The notes: generated by a model from the sequence alone, not told the origin. A stretch of DNA of 64,000 nt from Hydractinia symbiolongicarpus (GCF_029227915.1 NC_079875.1:7809001-7873000), one strand, 5' to 3'; shown: positions 11,927 to 23,653, numbered from the stretch's first letter. Numbers and translations are program-made.

Positions 11927-13794
11927 TAATTACGCTATGGGAGTGTACTTAAAACCACAGCATAACATGAATCTGTTTTCAGAATTGTAATGATTGGCAA
12001 ATCACAGAAAAATAATTCAATAACAGAGAGAAAGTTTTGCGGGAAAAAATTAAATACCCGCAAAAAAGGACTGACATGCTGATCCGCGAAAATTTATCTC
12101 ACCCGAAATAGTTTAGGAAAACGTAATAACATCAGCAAGATCGCGGAAAAATGCGTACGAAAAATTAACTGAATTGTATTTAGTAAAAGCAGAAATTGCT
12201 GAAAATTTTGAAGAATTTATATTTCGAGTAATAACCGCAGAAAAGAAACAGTTCCTAAGAAAAGTAAGTAAACGTGTCTCGTATACGAGAGAAAAAGAAA
12301 TGTTTTTAGATGTGATTGAGGTTATAGGCTTAGGTCCAAGAACTTTTTGCTTACACAGCCTGCGTGTGGAGTTAATGATTGCTTGTTTAAGCCACATGGT
12401 CGTTAAAAGTCAGACCAAGTAAAAGATGGGTATGTTGAGGATAACTTAGGTGCTTTACTCTCTGTATCTCACACGTTAGGGCTTTGAAATCACCCCTACT
12501 CTTGAGCACAGAATACTAAAGATGATTCCACTCACTAAATTTTATTTCTCAAATGACGCCCTCAGTCTAAACGAGATAACGTAGAAATTAAGGCTCTTAT
12601 TTTCGGCTAAATAAACTGAATAAGAAAATAACTTGTAAGTTCTGGTTTGAGATAAATTATAAAATCAAGTTTTCCAAAATTGTTTAAATAAAGAGTTCTT
12701 TTCCCACTAATGCAGCTGGTGCATATAATATAGATCTATAAGGATAGCAATTTCTTAACCAGCTTTTGGCAGGATTATTTTCAGAAATGTGATATACATC
12801 ATAAATAACTGATCCGGTAATACGTCTGATTCTTTGTTCAAACGATGCAGTGCTACATGACTGATTTCTGGTATCTTATTCTATATATGCAATTTCTTGA
12901 TAGGAAAAATTCATTTCATTAATTTGTTTTCGAGGAATTTCAGTTAGCATGCAAAATAATTTTTTTTCGTTAAAAGAAAAGGCAAGAAATTAAACATACA
13001 ATGACAATGCAGTAATCTTTTTTACATATATTATACAGACTACTTTACAGGGAGCTTCAGTATCTTTGTTTAGGCGGTATTTATCTACAATTGTATGTCA
13101 TATATAGTTACGATCAACAAGTCAGATATCCCGAGCATCTTCTGAAAGATTTAGTATAGAACTCTAAAGTGTTGCAGATCTTTTGAGTTATGCCGAAGTA
13201 ATATACAATGTGCCTTCATATATAAAAGGACGATGGGACAATTTAATTCAGTTGGTGCATATGAAATACATGAATGACATTCTTAATGACAAAATAAGTA
13301 TTGTATATGATTCTAAAAGCATAGAATGCCACTTTATGTATTAAAAAAGTAATTGGTAATTAAACAGAGATATGTTTGTAAATGATGTAAGATTCTAGCA
13401 AACTTGGAATATGTCGTTGTATTCGCATACTCCACTCTAAAACAGATAAACTTTGTATTGTCGATGTCGATGTTAAGTACTAATTTTACATTAAAATTAT
13501 ATGGTAAGGGAGGGCAATTTTCGCTCCTGTGCTCTAATTTCAAGTAAATTGTGTATAGGGTTGTGGTTTAAAGAGCCAAGCAGGTTCTTGCATCTAAATC
13601 AATTTTTATAAATAGCAATAAACTTGTTATTCCCTCTGGCATTCTCGATTCTGTTTCAAAATATCGACGTAGTTATCGTAATTCTGGTGTAGCCTTAGTT
13701 TTTATATTTTTCTGCATTTTTAAGTGTTAACGGCGAAAATTATTATCTCCTCTGGTGTTTTTTTATTTAATCCACAAACCGTCGACTAATTGTC

Positions 13795-13900
13795 AAACGT
13801 TCTCAACCTCGTTCCCAGGGCATTTTGCCTTGTTGATAAGGCCACTCCGTAATAACGGCTCAGGGGCGACAAGACCCTGGGAACGAGGTTGAAACGTTCT
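13795..13900. mobile_element. 88-bp palindromic MITE with 9-bp target duplication
   Basis: Element 13804-13891. Its 17-bp perfect terminal inverted repeats begin CAACCTCGTTCCCAGGG. The flanks are identical 9-mers, AAACGTTCT, at 13795-13803 and 13892-13900. The internal ~54 bp has no coding capacity. A 9-bp duplication fits Mutator-like elements; a hAT-type 8-bp duplication plus one chance match is the alternative. Confidence 0.85.
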
Positions 13901-16900
13901 AATTTAATTTAAATGTAAAATTAAACAGCCGACAGGTGGAATGTTCCGTTTGTTTTTGTTACACATTTGACCTGGTTATTATCTGTTCGGTTTTTTCAAA
14001 AATGAGAATTTGACTTGGATATCAGATATTCGGTAAAAGGTTTTCTTAGTTTCCAATACGTTGGGTAAAATTAGAATTGTATAATAATAATGCTAACTAA
14101 ATTTCGAGATCGTCAAACGACTACAGTTTTCTACCGTCGAAGTCTGGACTACTATTTCTGGAACAAAAACGATAACCACTGATGCAGTACAGTGCTTGTT
14201 TAGCCATTAACAATTTCATGTGGTACCGACAGAACTTTTACTTCAACATCAGCAAGGCGCGCTACCCACACCGGCTCTTATTTGGTTTGTTCCTTTGAAA
14301 TATATCTTTTTAATTTTGTTTTTGTTATTGTTGATGCAAACAAATATTGTGTCTATTTAGACAAACTTTTGTCACGGAAGGTAAGCTTTAATTACATTAA
14401 TTCAATCATTAGGTACTTTTAATCATGGAACCGATCTTGTATCAAAAATAGAAATCTAAACATCTCACATTTTGCTACAATGCTTTTTTGATTATAAAGC
14501 TTGTCAAATTTTTGGTAATTGATTTCATGGACATAGTTTCGATTTTTTTTATTAGATATCTTGAAAAGTATTTGGAAAGGAGGACTATGACTGAAGTGAG
14601 TACCTTGTGGCTCCATTCCTATCATGTAAATAGCTTGAAATTGTTTTCCAAAATATGTCATACCTCGCGGGGAAAGGGTTTATAAAAAGCTCAAGAGTCC
14701 GCGAGCACTTTACGCGTCCCTGGTTGAAAACTGGATCATGCCTGACCCCTGATTAAAACATGTGGGCGCACCTCAAATTGAACCAAAAACTTACACGCAT
14801 GATTTAACCATAACGAAAAAGTGGTTTTCTGACATCTCGGCATCACTCTTGTATAGCTAGCTAGCTAACTAGCTTGTATGTGTCACCCCTAAGCTGGCTT
14901 GTTTCTTTTCCTTACTTGGTCATTGGCTAAGTTGGTTAGTTGGCTTAATTGAGTACAGGTTAGCTCATGGGCTCATTTGCCGAAGTTCATTAAAACTGCG
15001 GTAATATTGCAAAGTTGTTCCAACAAATGAATGCCATTTTGGAGATGAATAGAAAAGGTATTTTAGCCAACACGGAGTTGTCTGACAGAGCGTGCACCCT
15101 TATTAGGCTACGTAGCACAAAATGAGTATTATGCAACAACCAATTCCGCATGTTAACCATATTTGCCAATTATACACAAGTGTATATATATTTAACGAGT
15201 TGAGATACCAGAATATTAGGGAACCTATTCGAAATATGCCGCTTTGTCAAGTCGTTTAAAACTGAACTTTTTCATCAACAACAACTTTCATTTCATTTCA
15301 TTTTATTTTTATTATATTTTGTTCCGCCTAAAGATATACCACAGAAACACAGTAAGCACCATTTATTTTGACACCTAATAAACCTACCGAATAGATTGGT
15401 TGGTTAAATCTAAAAAGCAGTCTCAATTAAAACAATAGGACGGGCAAAATTAAAAGAAAGAGATTTTCCCACTGTCCCTTGCATATTTAAAAGAATAATC
15501 TCGATGAGTTTATTCAGCATACAAACAAGATAAACACATGTGGATTATCGAGAAAAACCTTTATTACATTCTCTTATTTCAGTTGCTATAAAAACAAAGT
15601 ATTTGCTAAAATTCTTTTGTCTGTTTTTAATTATAACCTACAAAAACATATTATGTGCTCCACCTTCGAGCTTTTACGGCCATTGTCAACCAGATTTAAG
15701 GTATACAAACACAATTTTAAGGCATGGAAGTGTGACCAGAGAATATTCCGTGTGTGATACCACCTATCAATCTTAAATAGAATGTTCTTAGCTAACGTCA
15801 ATCGAAGAACTTTTTTGGTTCAGTCATCACAAACTCTTTGCAGTCCTGATATCAGAAAAGATACAACATTCACTAAGAATAAGGTTGCCAGTCATCAGTT
15901 GGAATGTCCTATGAAAAAAATTCATTGAGTATGTCTGGATAAGTTTTGCTATCAAAATTATTTTTTGGTAGTTAATAAAAAGAGATTGTAAATTTGTAGG
16001 TGTTGATGAAGAGGTGTTAGTTCGTGCCAGGAGCTTAAACATTATTATTCCACGAAAGTACAAACACATTTTTAAAATCTCTGTGGTGAAGCAGAAAAAT
16101 TAACAAACAGTTATAGACAAATGCCATATAAAAATCTAAATTACGAACAGCGACTCCCTTTCAAGCACGTTTTGTTGGCTTTGAGTTCTCTTTTACGGTA
16201 AGATATTTGTGTTAATAAAAAGCTTGAAAACAAGAAAATACTTTTTGGATAAATCAATACTACAATACTCGCATGCGTCTGTGACGCAAAATGGTAACAG
16301 TAGTAGCGAGGCACACAAAAGGCGATAAATTAAGGACGGGCGAAGTATTATATTGACTTTCCTTAGTCAATGTTGCCAGTTTTGTTCACAAAATTCGTTA
16401 ATTAATTTAATCCTGAACATTTCTTTATGTCACAAACACGACATTAACAAACATGAGGTTGACATTATACGCACTTGTAATAGCTCACTCAGAAAATATT
16501 AAAAGAATTGTGAAAATAAATTTATATTTGTGCAGGGCTCTTGCTGAAAGGTATTTTAGCTATAATCTTCTTAAAAGTAAGGAAACATAGAGAAGGAACC
16601 GTGAGGGTATATTTGTTCCTTTTTTCAAATCAATCTTAATGGCTGTATTATTAAGCCTTAAGTATGACTCACAAATGTGTATTTTTCCTCCGCTTTAAAA
16701 ATACATTAGCAATATTAAGGTATCCAGAATCCCTGAAGTCACAAGCAGTTCAAAACACGTTCCATTGTGTAAAAAAATTGATTATTAACTATATGAAATA
16801 TTAAAATGTGAAATGGGCTTGCTTTTTCCATCCCTAGGGTTTAACTTTATTATAAACCTTTCGATTTGTGAGTTGTCCGTAAGAAAAATACAAAAATTTA

Positions 16901-17033
16901 GCCAAGAACATAAAACAGCGAATGAATTTGGACCTATGAAATGGAGATATAATTTGATTGTGTAATTTGATAATGTTATAGTGAGGCTATGTTAACCCTA
17001 TTCGGTCCGGGGTTTTTCGAACATACTATGACC

Positions 17034-17051
17034 GGGGGGGGGGGGGGGGGG
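17034..17051. repeat. G18 homopolymer
   Basis: Eighteen consecutive G in an otherwise AT-rich region. Its length in the assembly is uncertain, and it could form a G-quadruplex. Confidence 0.8.
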
Positions 17052-17358
17052 CTTAGGGTTTAGATCTATCTTTTAATAGATCATTGGTTATTATGTTTGT
17101 AAGGTTTTCTTAATTAAGGGTTTGATGTAACAACACATGTAGCACATAGTGTTAGACACGGACTTAATTACGTTAATGCAGTTGAGAAAAGAACAAAAAA
17201 TTATTATATATACACTTACTGGACGTGCAAAATTGACAACTAATTATCAAAGTCCATCATTTATGCTGCCACTTACAGAACAAAAACATAAATGGTGAAT
17301 TTTCTAAATTTTGATCATGTCAATTGTCTGTAGTTGGTAATTAAGTAAGCAATATAAA

Positions 17359-17505
17359 TTTAAAGATTCATAAAATATCAAAATAAAGTACCTCGTGTAC
17401 TCTACTCGTTATCTTTCTCAACTATACTCTCTAGAAAAATTGTACAACAAAAAAAGAAGAATGCGGGGAAACCCCGAAAAAATAATAATGGCGTCATTAT
17501 TTACA
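17359..17505 (-). repeat. 3' LTR of the BEL/Pao element
   Basis: 147 bp, matching 23129-23275 at all but one base. It contains a small palindrome GCGGGGAAACCCCG near 17463 that could fold at the RNA level. Confidence 0.93.
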
Positions 17506-17589
17506 TACTCCCCCCGTTGACATGTCCGATGTCAACACGGTATGACTAAACATAAAGAAATCCTAAATATTTTTATATGTCAAAAAAAA

Positions 17590-20500
17590 CTATAAATACT
17601 CTTCGCGGAGTTTACGCATCAACTGTCCTTCAACCGCAGCCTTTCTCGTCGGCCTTCGTTGTTGCTCATCTTCATTGAGAGTGTCTTCAGCGGGTTTTTC
17701 AAGTTCACTTTTTTCAACTTTTTCAACTTCGTTTTCAGTCTCATTTGCTATTTCAAGTGGAATCAGTTTTTGAATAGGACGCGTTATCGTAGAAACAAGT
17801 CCTTTCTTGGTGTTAACCCGAATCTTCGCACCACGAATAAATCCGTCCTTTCCATAGATCAGTTCCGTAACTTTACCCAATGGCCATCTACTTCTTGGCA
17901 GTTGGTTATCATCTTTCACCACCACGACGTCGTTCAACTTTAAATCAGGTGTTTCTCTGCCATCCTTTCTGTAGAAGTGATGTTGCCGTAATTCGTTCAA
18001 ATACGTTCGATAAAATCGTCGCCACTGATCGTCAAGCACTCGTTGTACATAAAGTAATCGTTTCGAGCACTGGTCGGTATCATTCATTGGGACACATTCA
18101 GCACCAACAATGTTCGAGCCGTAAATCAAATGCAAAGGTGTGATAGTCTGTCCAAGATCGTCCTCACTCTGATATGTAAGTGGTCTTGAGTTAATCGATG
18201 CTTCAACTTGGCACAGAACTGTCTCGAGCTCTTCGAAAGTCAATAGTGCCTTCCCAATGGTCTTACGCAAGGCGGTTTTCATTGATCTGACGATCCTTTC
18301 ATAAAATCCTCCCCACCAAGGACTCTTGGGGAGAATCGGGTTAGTTTCAATAGACTCATGTCTCATAAATCTTTTTACATGGTTAGATTTAAACGTTTTA
18401 AAGTTATCATGCACAACCGTAGCAGGCGTTCCTCTTCTAGATTGAAATCTTTTGAAAGCTCTAATGAACGCTGGCGTCTTTAAATCGGGTGAAAGCTCAA
18501 AGTGCACAGCTCTAGTAGTAGCACATGTAAGTATTAATACGTATACCTTTGTCGTGTTTCGGTTCTCGGTACGAATGTAGAGTGGACCAGCATGATCGAA
18601 CCCAACGTGTTCAAAAGCTCTCGAAGCGCAATACCTGTATTCTGGTAGATCTGGAGTCGGTGGTGATTTAATAGGTTTGCCTTGGTATCGTCGACAAACA
18701 ATGCACTGTCGTAAAATGGATTTGATTGTGCGTCTACCTTTCGGAATCCAAAACTCCATTCGTAACATGTTGAGTGTCGCTTCTACGCCTTGATGAAATG
18801 TTTTTTCGTGGGCATCTTCAACCAGAAGTTTTGTAAAATGTGAATCACTCGAAAGAATCAACGGATACCTTTCGTCATATGAAAGCTTTTTATTCTCACC
18901 AAAACGTCCTTTAACACGTAAATCTCCTTTCTCATCTTCAAACAACTTCAGGGCGGACGAAAGTTTGTTGAAGTAGTTTTGGTTGTTTCGAAGTTTTCGT
19001 TGATTGTTTGTAATCAAAATATCAAATGCACTTTTGTATTCTTGAGTCGACAGTTCACGATCGTTGCATACTGATAAGTCTCTTTTTCGAATTCGATTTA
19101 ACAATTTATTCGCAAATCTGTAAACATATCCAATGGTAGTTATAAGCTTTTTCAGTGAGCTAAACTTAGTCTCGTCTATAATATCATGTAACTGCGAATG
19201 ACAATGATGAGTGGAATGACTAATGTTAGTAGTGACATGACTTTTCTTCTCTTCTGACAAAACATCGAATGAATGTTTGTTGACATGAAACTCAGGTGGA
19301 ACAAAGCTGGAATCAGACAGAAATTCAGGACCGTTTAACCACAAATTTGAATTGAAGTCACCATTTTTGTCTGGTCTGGTAGGTATATCACTGGGGTTAT
19401 GAATGGTGGAAACGTGAAACCATGATTCCGATGGAATGACTGATCGAACATAAACAACTCTGTTTTCTACCCATGGCTTCCACTGCTTCAATTTGCCTTT
19501 TAGCCAACAAAGGGCAACTTCCGAATCTGACCAACCGAAAAAACGATCAACTTTCAATCTACCATTGATCGCATTAAGCACATGGCTCATCAACTTTGCT
19601 AAGAGAGCACATCCTAGCAATTCTAAACGTGGAACAGAATGCGGCTTTAGGGGCGCAACTTTCGTTTTAGCAGTCACTAGCGAAACACTTACGCCGAGGT
19701 TAGTTCGTATTTTTGCATAAATCACAGCAGCGTAGGCAATCGTCGAGCTATCACAAAATCCATGCAGTTCAATTGATTGAATTTCATGACGCGGTTCACA
19801 GAATAAATAACGTGGTATCTCAAAAGTTTGTAAATTCGCAAAATCGTTCAATATATCTCTCCATTGTTTAAGCAGTTCCCCTTGCAGTGGATCATCCCAG
19901 TCGGACTTGTGTTGACAACATTTCTGGAAAAGAACCTTTACTTTGGTGGTGATTGGTGCAATCAGGCCCAACGGGTCATAAAATGAAGCAGATATACGTA
20001 AAATGTTTCTTTTTGTTGGAAACAGTTCTTTCGCTCGTTTCAATAACTCGTCAAATCGGTACACTAGAATATCTCTGTCGATGTCCCACTCGATCCCTAA
20101 TACTTTGGGGTTAACAGTTTTGTCGCTATTCGGTTCAGAATTCACGTTCTCAATTTTATCGATAAAAGTTTGTAATTCATTGTTATTAGTAGCCCATTTT
20201 CGCAAATTGAACCCTCCTTCTTTCATGATTTGTTTACTAATTTCGTAAAGTTTCTTGCCTTCAGTTACGGTATCGGTACCGGTTGTTAGGTCATCGACGT
20301 ACAAGTCATCCTTCAAAACATCAGTAATTTCGGGGCAGATAATTTCGTAAGTCTCTAAGTGGTGTTGGATTGTCCCATTGAGTAAAAACGGACTACACGT
20401 TAACCCAAACACGACACGCAGAAATCGATAGATAATGAGCTTTGAATCGTTCTCGGTAGGGTTTTCTTTCCACAAAAAACGAAGATAATTACGGTCTTTC

Positions 20501-22881
20501 TCAGCGATTTCAATATTCAAGAAGGCTTGTTGAATATCAGCAACTAAAGCGACGTAGTTCGTACGGAATCTCAGCAGAATGTCAAACACCTTAGCAAGTA
20601 AATTAGGACCAGAGTACAAAATGTCATTGAGGGATGGTTTGTGAACGGCACAAGATCCATCAAAAACAGGACGAACTTTCGTTGTACTTTTATCTTGGCG
20701 TACAACCGGATGATGCGGAAGGTAGTGAGCATTTTCGCAAGCTATCTCACTTTCTGGAACTTTTTCTATAATCTGTTTCGATTCGTAGTCTGCAAAAACG
20801 TCGTTGTATAGCACAGCTAAATCAGGTTCATTTCGTAATCGTTTGTTAACAAGAGAATCTAAGCGTTGTTTCGAAACTGCAAAATTATCGGAAAGTTTAT
20901 CATGATCAGGACGAAATGGTAATTCGGTCACGTAGCGTTCACCGTTGAATTCAAGAGTTTGTTTAAAAGAAGATAATACGTTTTCGTTTTCTCCGTCACC
21001 GATCGACTCAATTTGCCAAAACTTGTTCAACTCGTCACGAAGAATTGTGTTTTCGGTATCAACACGGCAGGCGTGGACTTCCATGCAGCTTGATTCGTTC
21101 GCTTTCGACTGTTCACCTCCGGACAAAATCCAGCCAAGTTTGGAATTGATAGCGATAGGACCGCGTCTCGGATCTCGAACAACTTCGCCGGTAATGAATG
21201 AATAATAATGGTCTAAACCAATCAGAACGTGAACATTCAGTCTCGTTTCACCATTTGAAAAATCTGCTAATTTCAACCGCTTCAAGTGTTCGTAATTATC
21301 AGCGTAATATTTTACATTCTGATTTGAGAGAGGAGCGCAAATGTTTGGTACGGCAATGGCTTCGATGGGTACGGTAGATGAGCGGTCAGCGGTTTTTACA
21401 TACAACTTAACAACGGGTAGCTCTCTCGATTGGCTGTTGCTATGGCCAAAAGTGTTAATAATTAATTTCTCCTTTCGAATTGTTTCTAAATTCAGTTTTT
21501 CTTTCAGTTCATTTGTGACATATGTTCTCTGGCTACCTGAATCAAACATGAATCTCGTTTGTATGTTCCTGCTCTCCCTTTCTTTCGAAACAAAAGCTTT
21601 AGCCGTCTGCAAAAGAATTCCTTTGTTTTCTTGGCTGATGTGATTCGCGTTGGTTTCGTTAGAAGGGCTTTCCTCCGAGCCATTGTTGTCTTTATCTTTT
21701 CTTTCGGCACGTTTTTCTTTCATACACAAAGAGATGTGGTGACGTCTTCCACATCTATTGCATATGTAATTTGAACAACAGTTCTTTGAAATGTGTCCAT
21801 GCTGCAAGCATAAAAAGCAACGCCCTTCCTTTTTCATATTTTGCGAACGTGTTTGTACGTTGGTAACGTTTGAACACCTCGACGGAGAGTGAGAATCGTG
21901 ACAGAAAACACATTTTTTTCTGTCCAAAGTCAATAAGCAGTCTGCGGTAGAAATTCCTCCTCTCTTGTAATTTTCACTGGGAGTTTGTCCCTTGCCTTTC
22001 GCGGTTACAGTGCACCTCTCTCGAGCTTGCAGTTCGTTATTGATAAAAAACAGCATCTTTTCAACGGACCACTTCTCCTCTCCAAAGTTTCTAGAAATAA
22101 TCATTCGTAATTCGTTGGGAATTCTTTCGTTCAGAACCGGAATCAATAAACTCAGCATTTCGCTATTATACTTCAAATTTTTCAAATTTCGAATACAGTT
22201 CTCAACATCATTATAAAGTTTTCTCAATTGTTGGGTGTTATCCATTGATCGTACTGACTCAATCTTCAACAGGGCTTCCATGTGCGCGTTAATGAGCACC
22301 TGTTCGTTGCCAAAACGGTTTCTAAGCAACTCTATAGCATTTTCGTAGTTACTGTTCGTCAATTCTAACCCAGAAATAGTTGATAAAGCGGTTCCTTCGA
22401 CGTATCTCTTCAAATAATTAAATTTATCAATTGCATTCAAACTGTCATTGTCATTAATGGCTGAATTAAACTGGTCCCAAAACGAGGGCCAATTCAAAGG
22501 GTTCCCATTAAATTTGCTCAGTTCTATCTTGGGTAGTCTCATCGATTTCTTTTCAACAGACCGTGTCGATTCTGTGGCTGAAACATGTGGTCCGGTAGCG
22601 GTAGTAATAGTTGCGAGACTCATGTTCACTAATAGATAAAATTCTGTAGCCTCCATAACGTCGGTTTCGATCTCTTCAGCCGATAAAACACCGTATAGCT
22701 CTTCATCTAACTCCTTTAACTGTTTAACAGTGTCAATTAAAGTGGTCTGTAAAGAAATAATTTCTGCTCGTTTCTCCTCCGAAAAGTCCTTAACTATAAC
22801 ATCAATTCGCTCGCGCAAAGTGCTCGCAATAGACCGCAACCCCTTTCGCCTTGCACTCTTCCTCGTAGTCGCAGTAGACAT
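17590..22881 (-). CDS. BEL/Pao Gag-Pol polyprotein, intact
   Basis: 1763 residues from the ATG at 22881 (MSTATTRKSARR); the frame is open further upstream but has no earlier ATG. Order: basic N-terminus and Gag-like region (DUF1759 type); three Cys/His knuckles (CVFCHDSHSPSRC, CFLCLQHGHISKNC, CNRCGRRHHISLC); an aspartic protease with FDSGSQ at about residue 447; RT with catalytic YVDD at residues 861-864; the Pao RNase H region; an integrase with an H2C2 zinc-binding segment (CIVCRRYQG), DDE core (HVGFDHAGPLY, VVHDNFKTF, SPWWGGFYERIV) and a C-terminal DUF5641-like region. All signature residues I can check are present and there are no internal stops. Length and order match complete BEL/Pao elements. 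There is no envelope gene. Confidence 0.96.
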   Translation of the reverse strand: MSTATTRKSARRKGLRSIASTLRERIDVIVKDFSEEKRAEIISLQTTLIDTVKQLKELDEELYGVLSAEEIETDVMEATEFYLLVNMSLATITTATGPHVSATESTRSVEKKSMRLPKIELSKFNGNPLNWPSFWDQFNSAINDNDSLNAIDKFNYLKRYVEGTALSTISGLELTNSNYENAIELLRNRFGNEQVLINAHMEALLKIESVRSMDNTQQLRKLYNDVENCIRNLKNLKYNSEMLSLLIPVLNERIPNELRMIISRNFGEEKWSVEKMLFFINNELQARERCTVTAKGKGQTPSENYKRGGISTADCLLTLDRKKCVFCHDSHSPSRCSNVTNVQTRSQNMKKEGRCFLCLQHGHISKNCCSNYICNRCGRRHHISLCMKEKRAERKDKDNNGSEESPSNETNANHISQENKGILLQTAKAFVSKERESRNIQTRFMFDSGSQRTYVTNELKEKLNLETIRKEKLIINTFGHSNSQSRELPVVKLYVKTADRSSTVPIEAIAVPNICAPLSNQNVKYYADNYEHLKRLKLADFSNGETRLNVHVLIGLDHYYSFITGEVVRDPRRGPIAINSKLGWILSGGEQSKANESSCMEVHACRVDTENTILRDELNKFWQIESIGDGENENVLSSFKQTLEFNGERYVTELPFRPDHDKLSDNFAVSKQRLDSLVNKRLRNEPDLAVLYNDVFADYESKQIIEKVPESEIACENAHYLPHHPVVRQDKSTTKVRPVFDGSCAVHKPSLNDILYSGPNLLAKVFDILLRFRTNYVALVADIQQAFLNIEIAEKDRNYLRFLWKENPTENDSKLIIYRFLRVVFGLTCSPFLLNGTIQHHLETYEIICPEITDVLKDDLYVDDLTTGTDTVTEGKKLYEISKQIMKEGGFNLRKWATNNNELQTFIDKIENVNSEPNSDKTVNPKVLGIEWDIDRDILVYRFDELLKRAKELFPTKRNILRISASFYDPLGLIAPITTKVKVLFQKCCQHKSDWDDPLQGELLKQWRDILNDFANLQTFEIPRYLFCEPRHEIQSIELHGFCDSSTIAYAAVIYAKIRTNLGVSVSLVTAKTKVAPLKPHSVPRLELLGCALLAKLMSHVLNAINGRLKVDRFFGWSDSEVALCWLKGKLKQWKPWVENRVVYVRSVIPSESWFHVSTIHNPSDIPTRPDKNGDFNSNLWLNGPEFLSDSSFVPPEFHVNKHSFDVLSEEKKSHVTTNISHSTHHCHSQLHDIIDETKFSSLKKLITTIGYVYRFANKLLNRIRKRDLSVCNDRELSTQEYKSAFDILITNNQRKLRNNQNYFNKLSSALKLFEDEKGDLRVKGRFGENKKLSYDERYPLILSSDSHFTKLLVEDAHEKTFHQGVEATLNMLRMEFWIPKGRRTIKSILRQCIVCRRYQGKPIKSPPTPDLPEYRYCASRAFEHVGFDHAGPLYIRTENRNTTKVYVLILTCATTRAVHFELSPDLKTPAFIRAFKRFQSRRGTPATVVHDNFKTFKSNHVKRFMRHESIETNPILPKSPWWGGFYERIVRSMKTALRKTIGKALLTFEELETVLCQVEASINSRPLTYQSEDDLGQTITPLHLIYGSNIVGAECVPMNDTDQCSKRLLYVQRVLDDQWRRFYRTYLNELRQHHFYRKDGRETPDLKLNDVVVVKDDNQLPRSRWPLGKVTELIYGKDGFIRGAKIRVNTKKGLVSTITRPIQKLIPLEIANETENEVEKVEKSELEKPAEDTLNEDEQQRRPTRKAAVEGQLMRKLREEYL

Positions 22882-23029
22882 AATGAAATTTAATGTAATG
22901 CAAAAAATGAAACCAATGAAACTGGAAGCATGAAAAATGAAAGTTTTTGAAATTTGACGTGCAGTACACAATAAGACGATTTCAGAATAACAAACACTGT
23001 CTAAGCTAAGTTAAAATTCATAACATAAA

Positions 23030-23128
23030 TCCACCAATTCGAGCAAATAATATCCACACAACATCACAAGTCCACCAATTCAAGTAAATATCCAAAAATA
23101 ATATCAAAAGTCCATCAATCGAGCGCCA
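23030..23128 (-). repeat. Repeated primer-binding-site-like motif in the retroelement leader
   Basis: Plus-strand motifs TCCACCAATTCGAG (23030), TCCACCAATTCAAG (23071) and TCCATCAATCGAG (23111) recur every 40-41 bp directly inside the 5' LTR. The last one overlaps the putative primer-binding site. Leader repeats could be a packaging or priming feature; this is inference. Confidence 0.6.
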
Positions 23129-23275
23129 TTTAAAGATTCATAAAATATCAAAATCAAGTACCTCGTGTACTCTACTCGTTATCTTTCTCAACTATACTCT
23201 CTAGAAAAATTGTACAACAAAAAAAGAAGAATGCGGGGAAACCCCGAAAAAATAATAATGGCGTCATTATTTACA
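23129..23275 (-). repeat. 5' LTR of the BEL/Pao element
   Basis: 147 bp; on the minus strand it starts TGTAAATAATGACG. The primer-binding site follows directly (plus-strand 23112-23128). Promoter elements were not identified. Confidence 0.93.
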
Positions 23276-23653
23276 ATAAACATAAACACTCAATGAATCA
23301 TGACGTTAGAATGTCTTAGTAGATATTAAAACGTGCCATTTAATGTCCAATTTTTTATGTGTTCACCTCTTTCGTTCTGTTGGGGCAGGATCCGACTAGA
23401 ATCCCGGACAATTTTTACGCATTACTGTTGTCAGATTCACGGTCCTTTCAGCTTGTTGCTACTTTTTATGAGGTTTTATCAAACAAATTGATTTACTTTA
23501 AAGCTTCTTTTAGCGCGCGAGTAGTATATGGTCTTTCACAGAAGTTCTTTATTTGAATTACTCAAATTACCTAACTTAATTACCTAACCTACTTTTTATA
23601 TTACGCTCAAATGTACTACGACTCGGTTAATAACTTCTTTATTGTTTCAGAAA

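Larger units (their letters stand above)
11927..17353. other. No convincing gene; intergenic or intronic DNA
   Basis: Holds a short repeat with CGCGAAAAT/CCCGCAAAA motifs (about 12035-12150), the palindromic MITE at 13804-13891, a repeat-like block near 16270-16340 (GCATGCGTCTGTGACG, related to 45905-45965) and an 18-base G run at 17034-17051. Open frames are short, lack ATG support or overlap each other on opposite strands. It could contain 5' non-coding exons of the STRA6-like gene, which I cannot see. Confidence 0.5.
17354..23280 (-). mobile_element. Complete BEL/Pao LTR retrotransposon with 5-bp TSD
   Basis: The element spans 17359-23275 and reads on the minus strand. It is flanked by the direct repeat ATAAA at 17354-17358 and 23276-23280, the 5-bp duplication expected of BEL/Pao integrase. 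Two 147-bp LTRs (minus strand TGTAA...TTTAAA) differ at one position (17385 versus 23155). Just inside the 5' LTR is TGGCGCTCGATTGATGG (minus strand), a plausible primer-binding site. A purine tract ACGGGGGGAGTA (minus strand) precedes the 3' LTR. The single ORF is uninterrupted. This looks like a recent, possibly active copy. Confidence 0.95.

Noticed and set aside
12113-12422. Two overlapping ORFs on opposite strands
   Set aside because: They are mirror images over a short repeat-like, AT-rich region; no family similarity in either.
15540-15776. Small ORF with a signal-peptide-like stretch (FCLFLIITYKNILCA) and two Cys
   Set aside because: It has no ATG in frame (it would start at GTG), no recognised family and no convincing splice acceptor; kept out as unsupported.
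21341-21643. Plus-strand ORFs of 60-100 codons within 17.6-23 kb
   Set aside because: They are antisense shadows of the intact BEL/Pao polyprotein.
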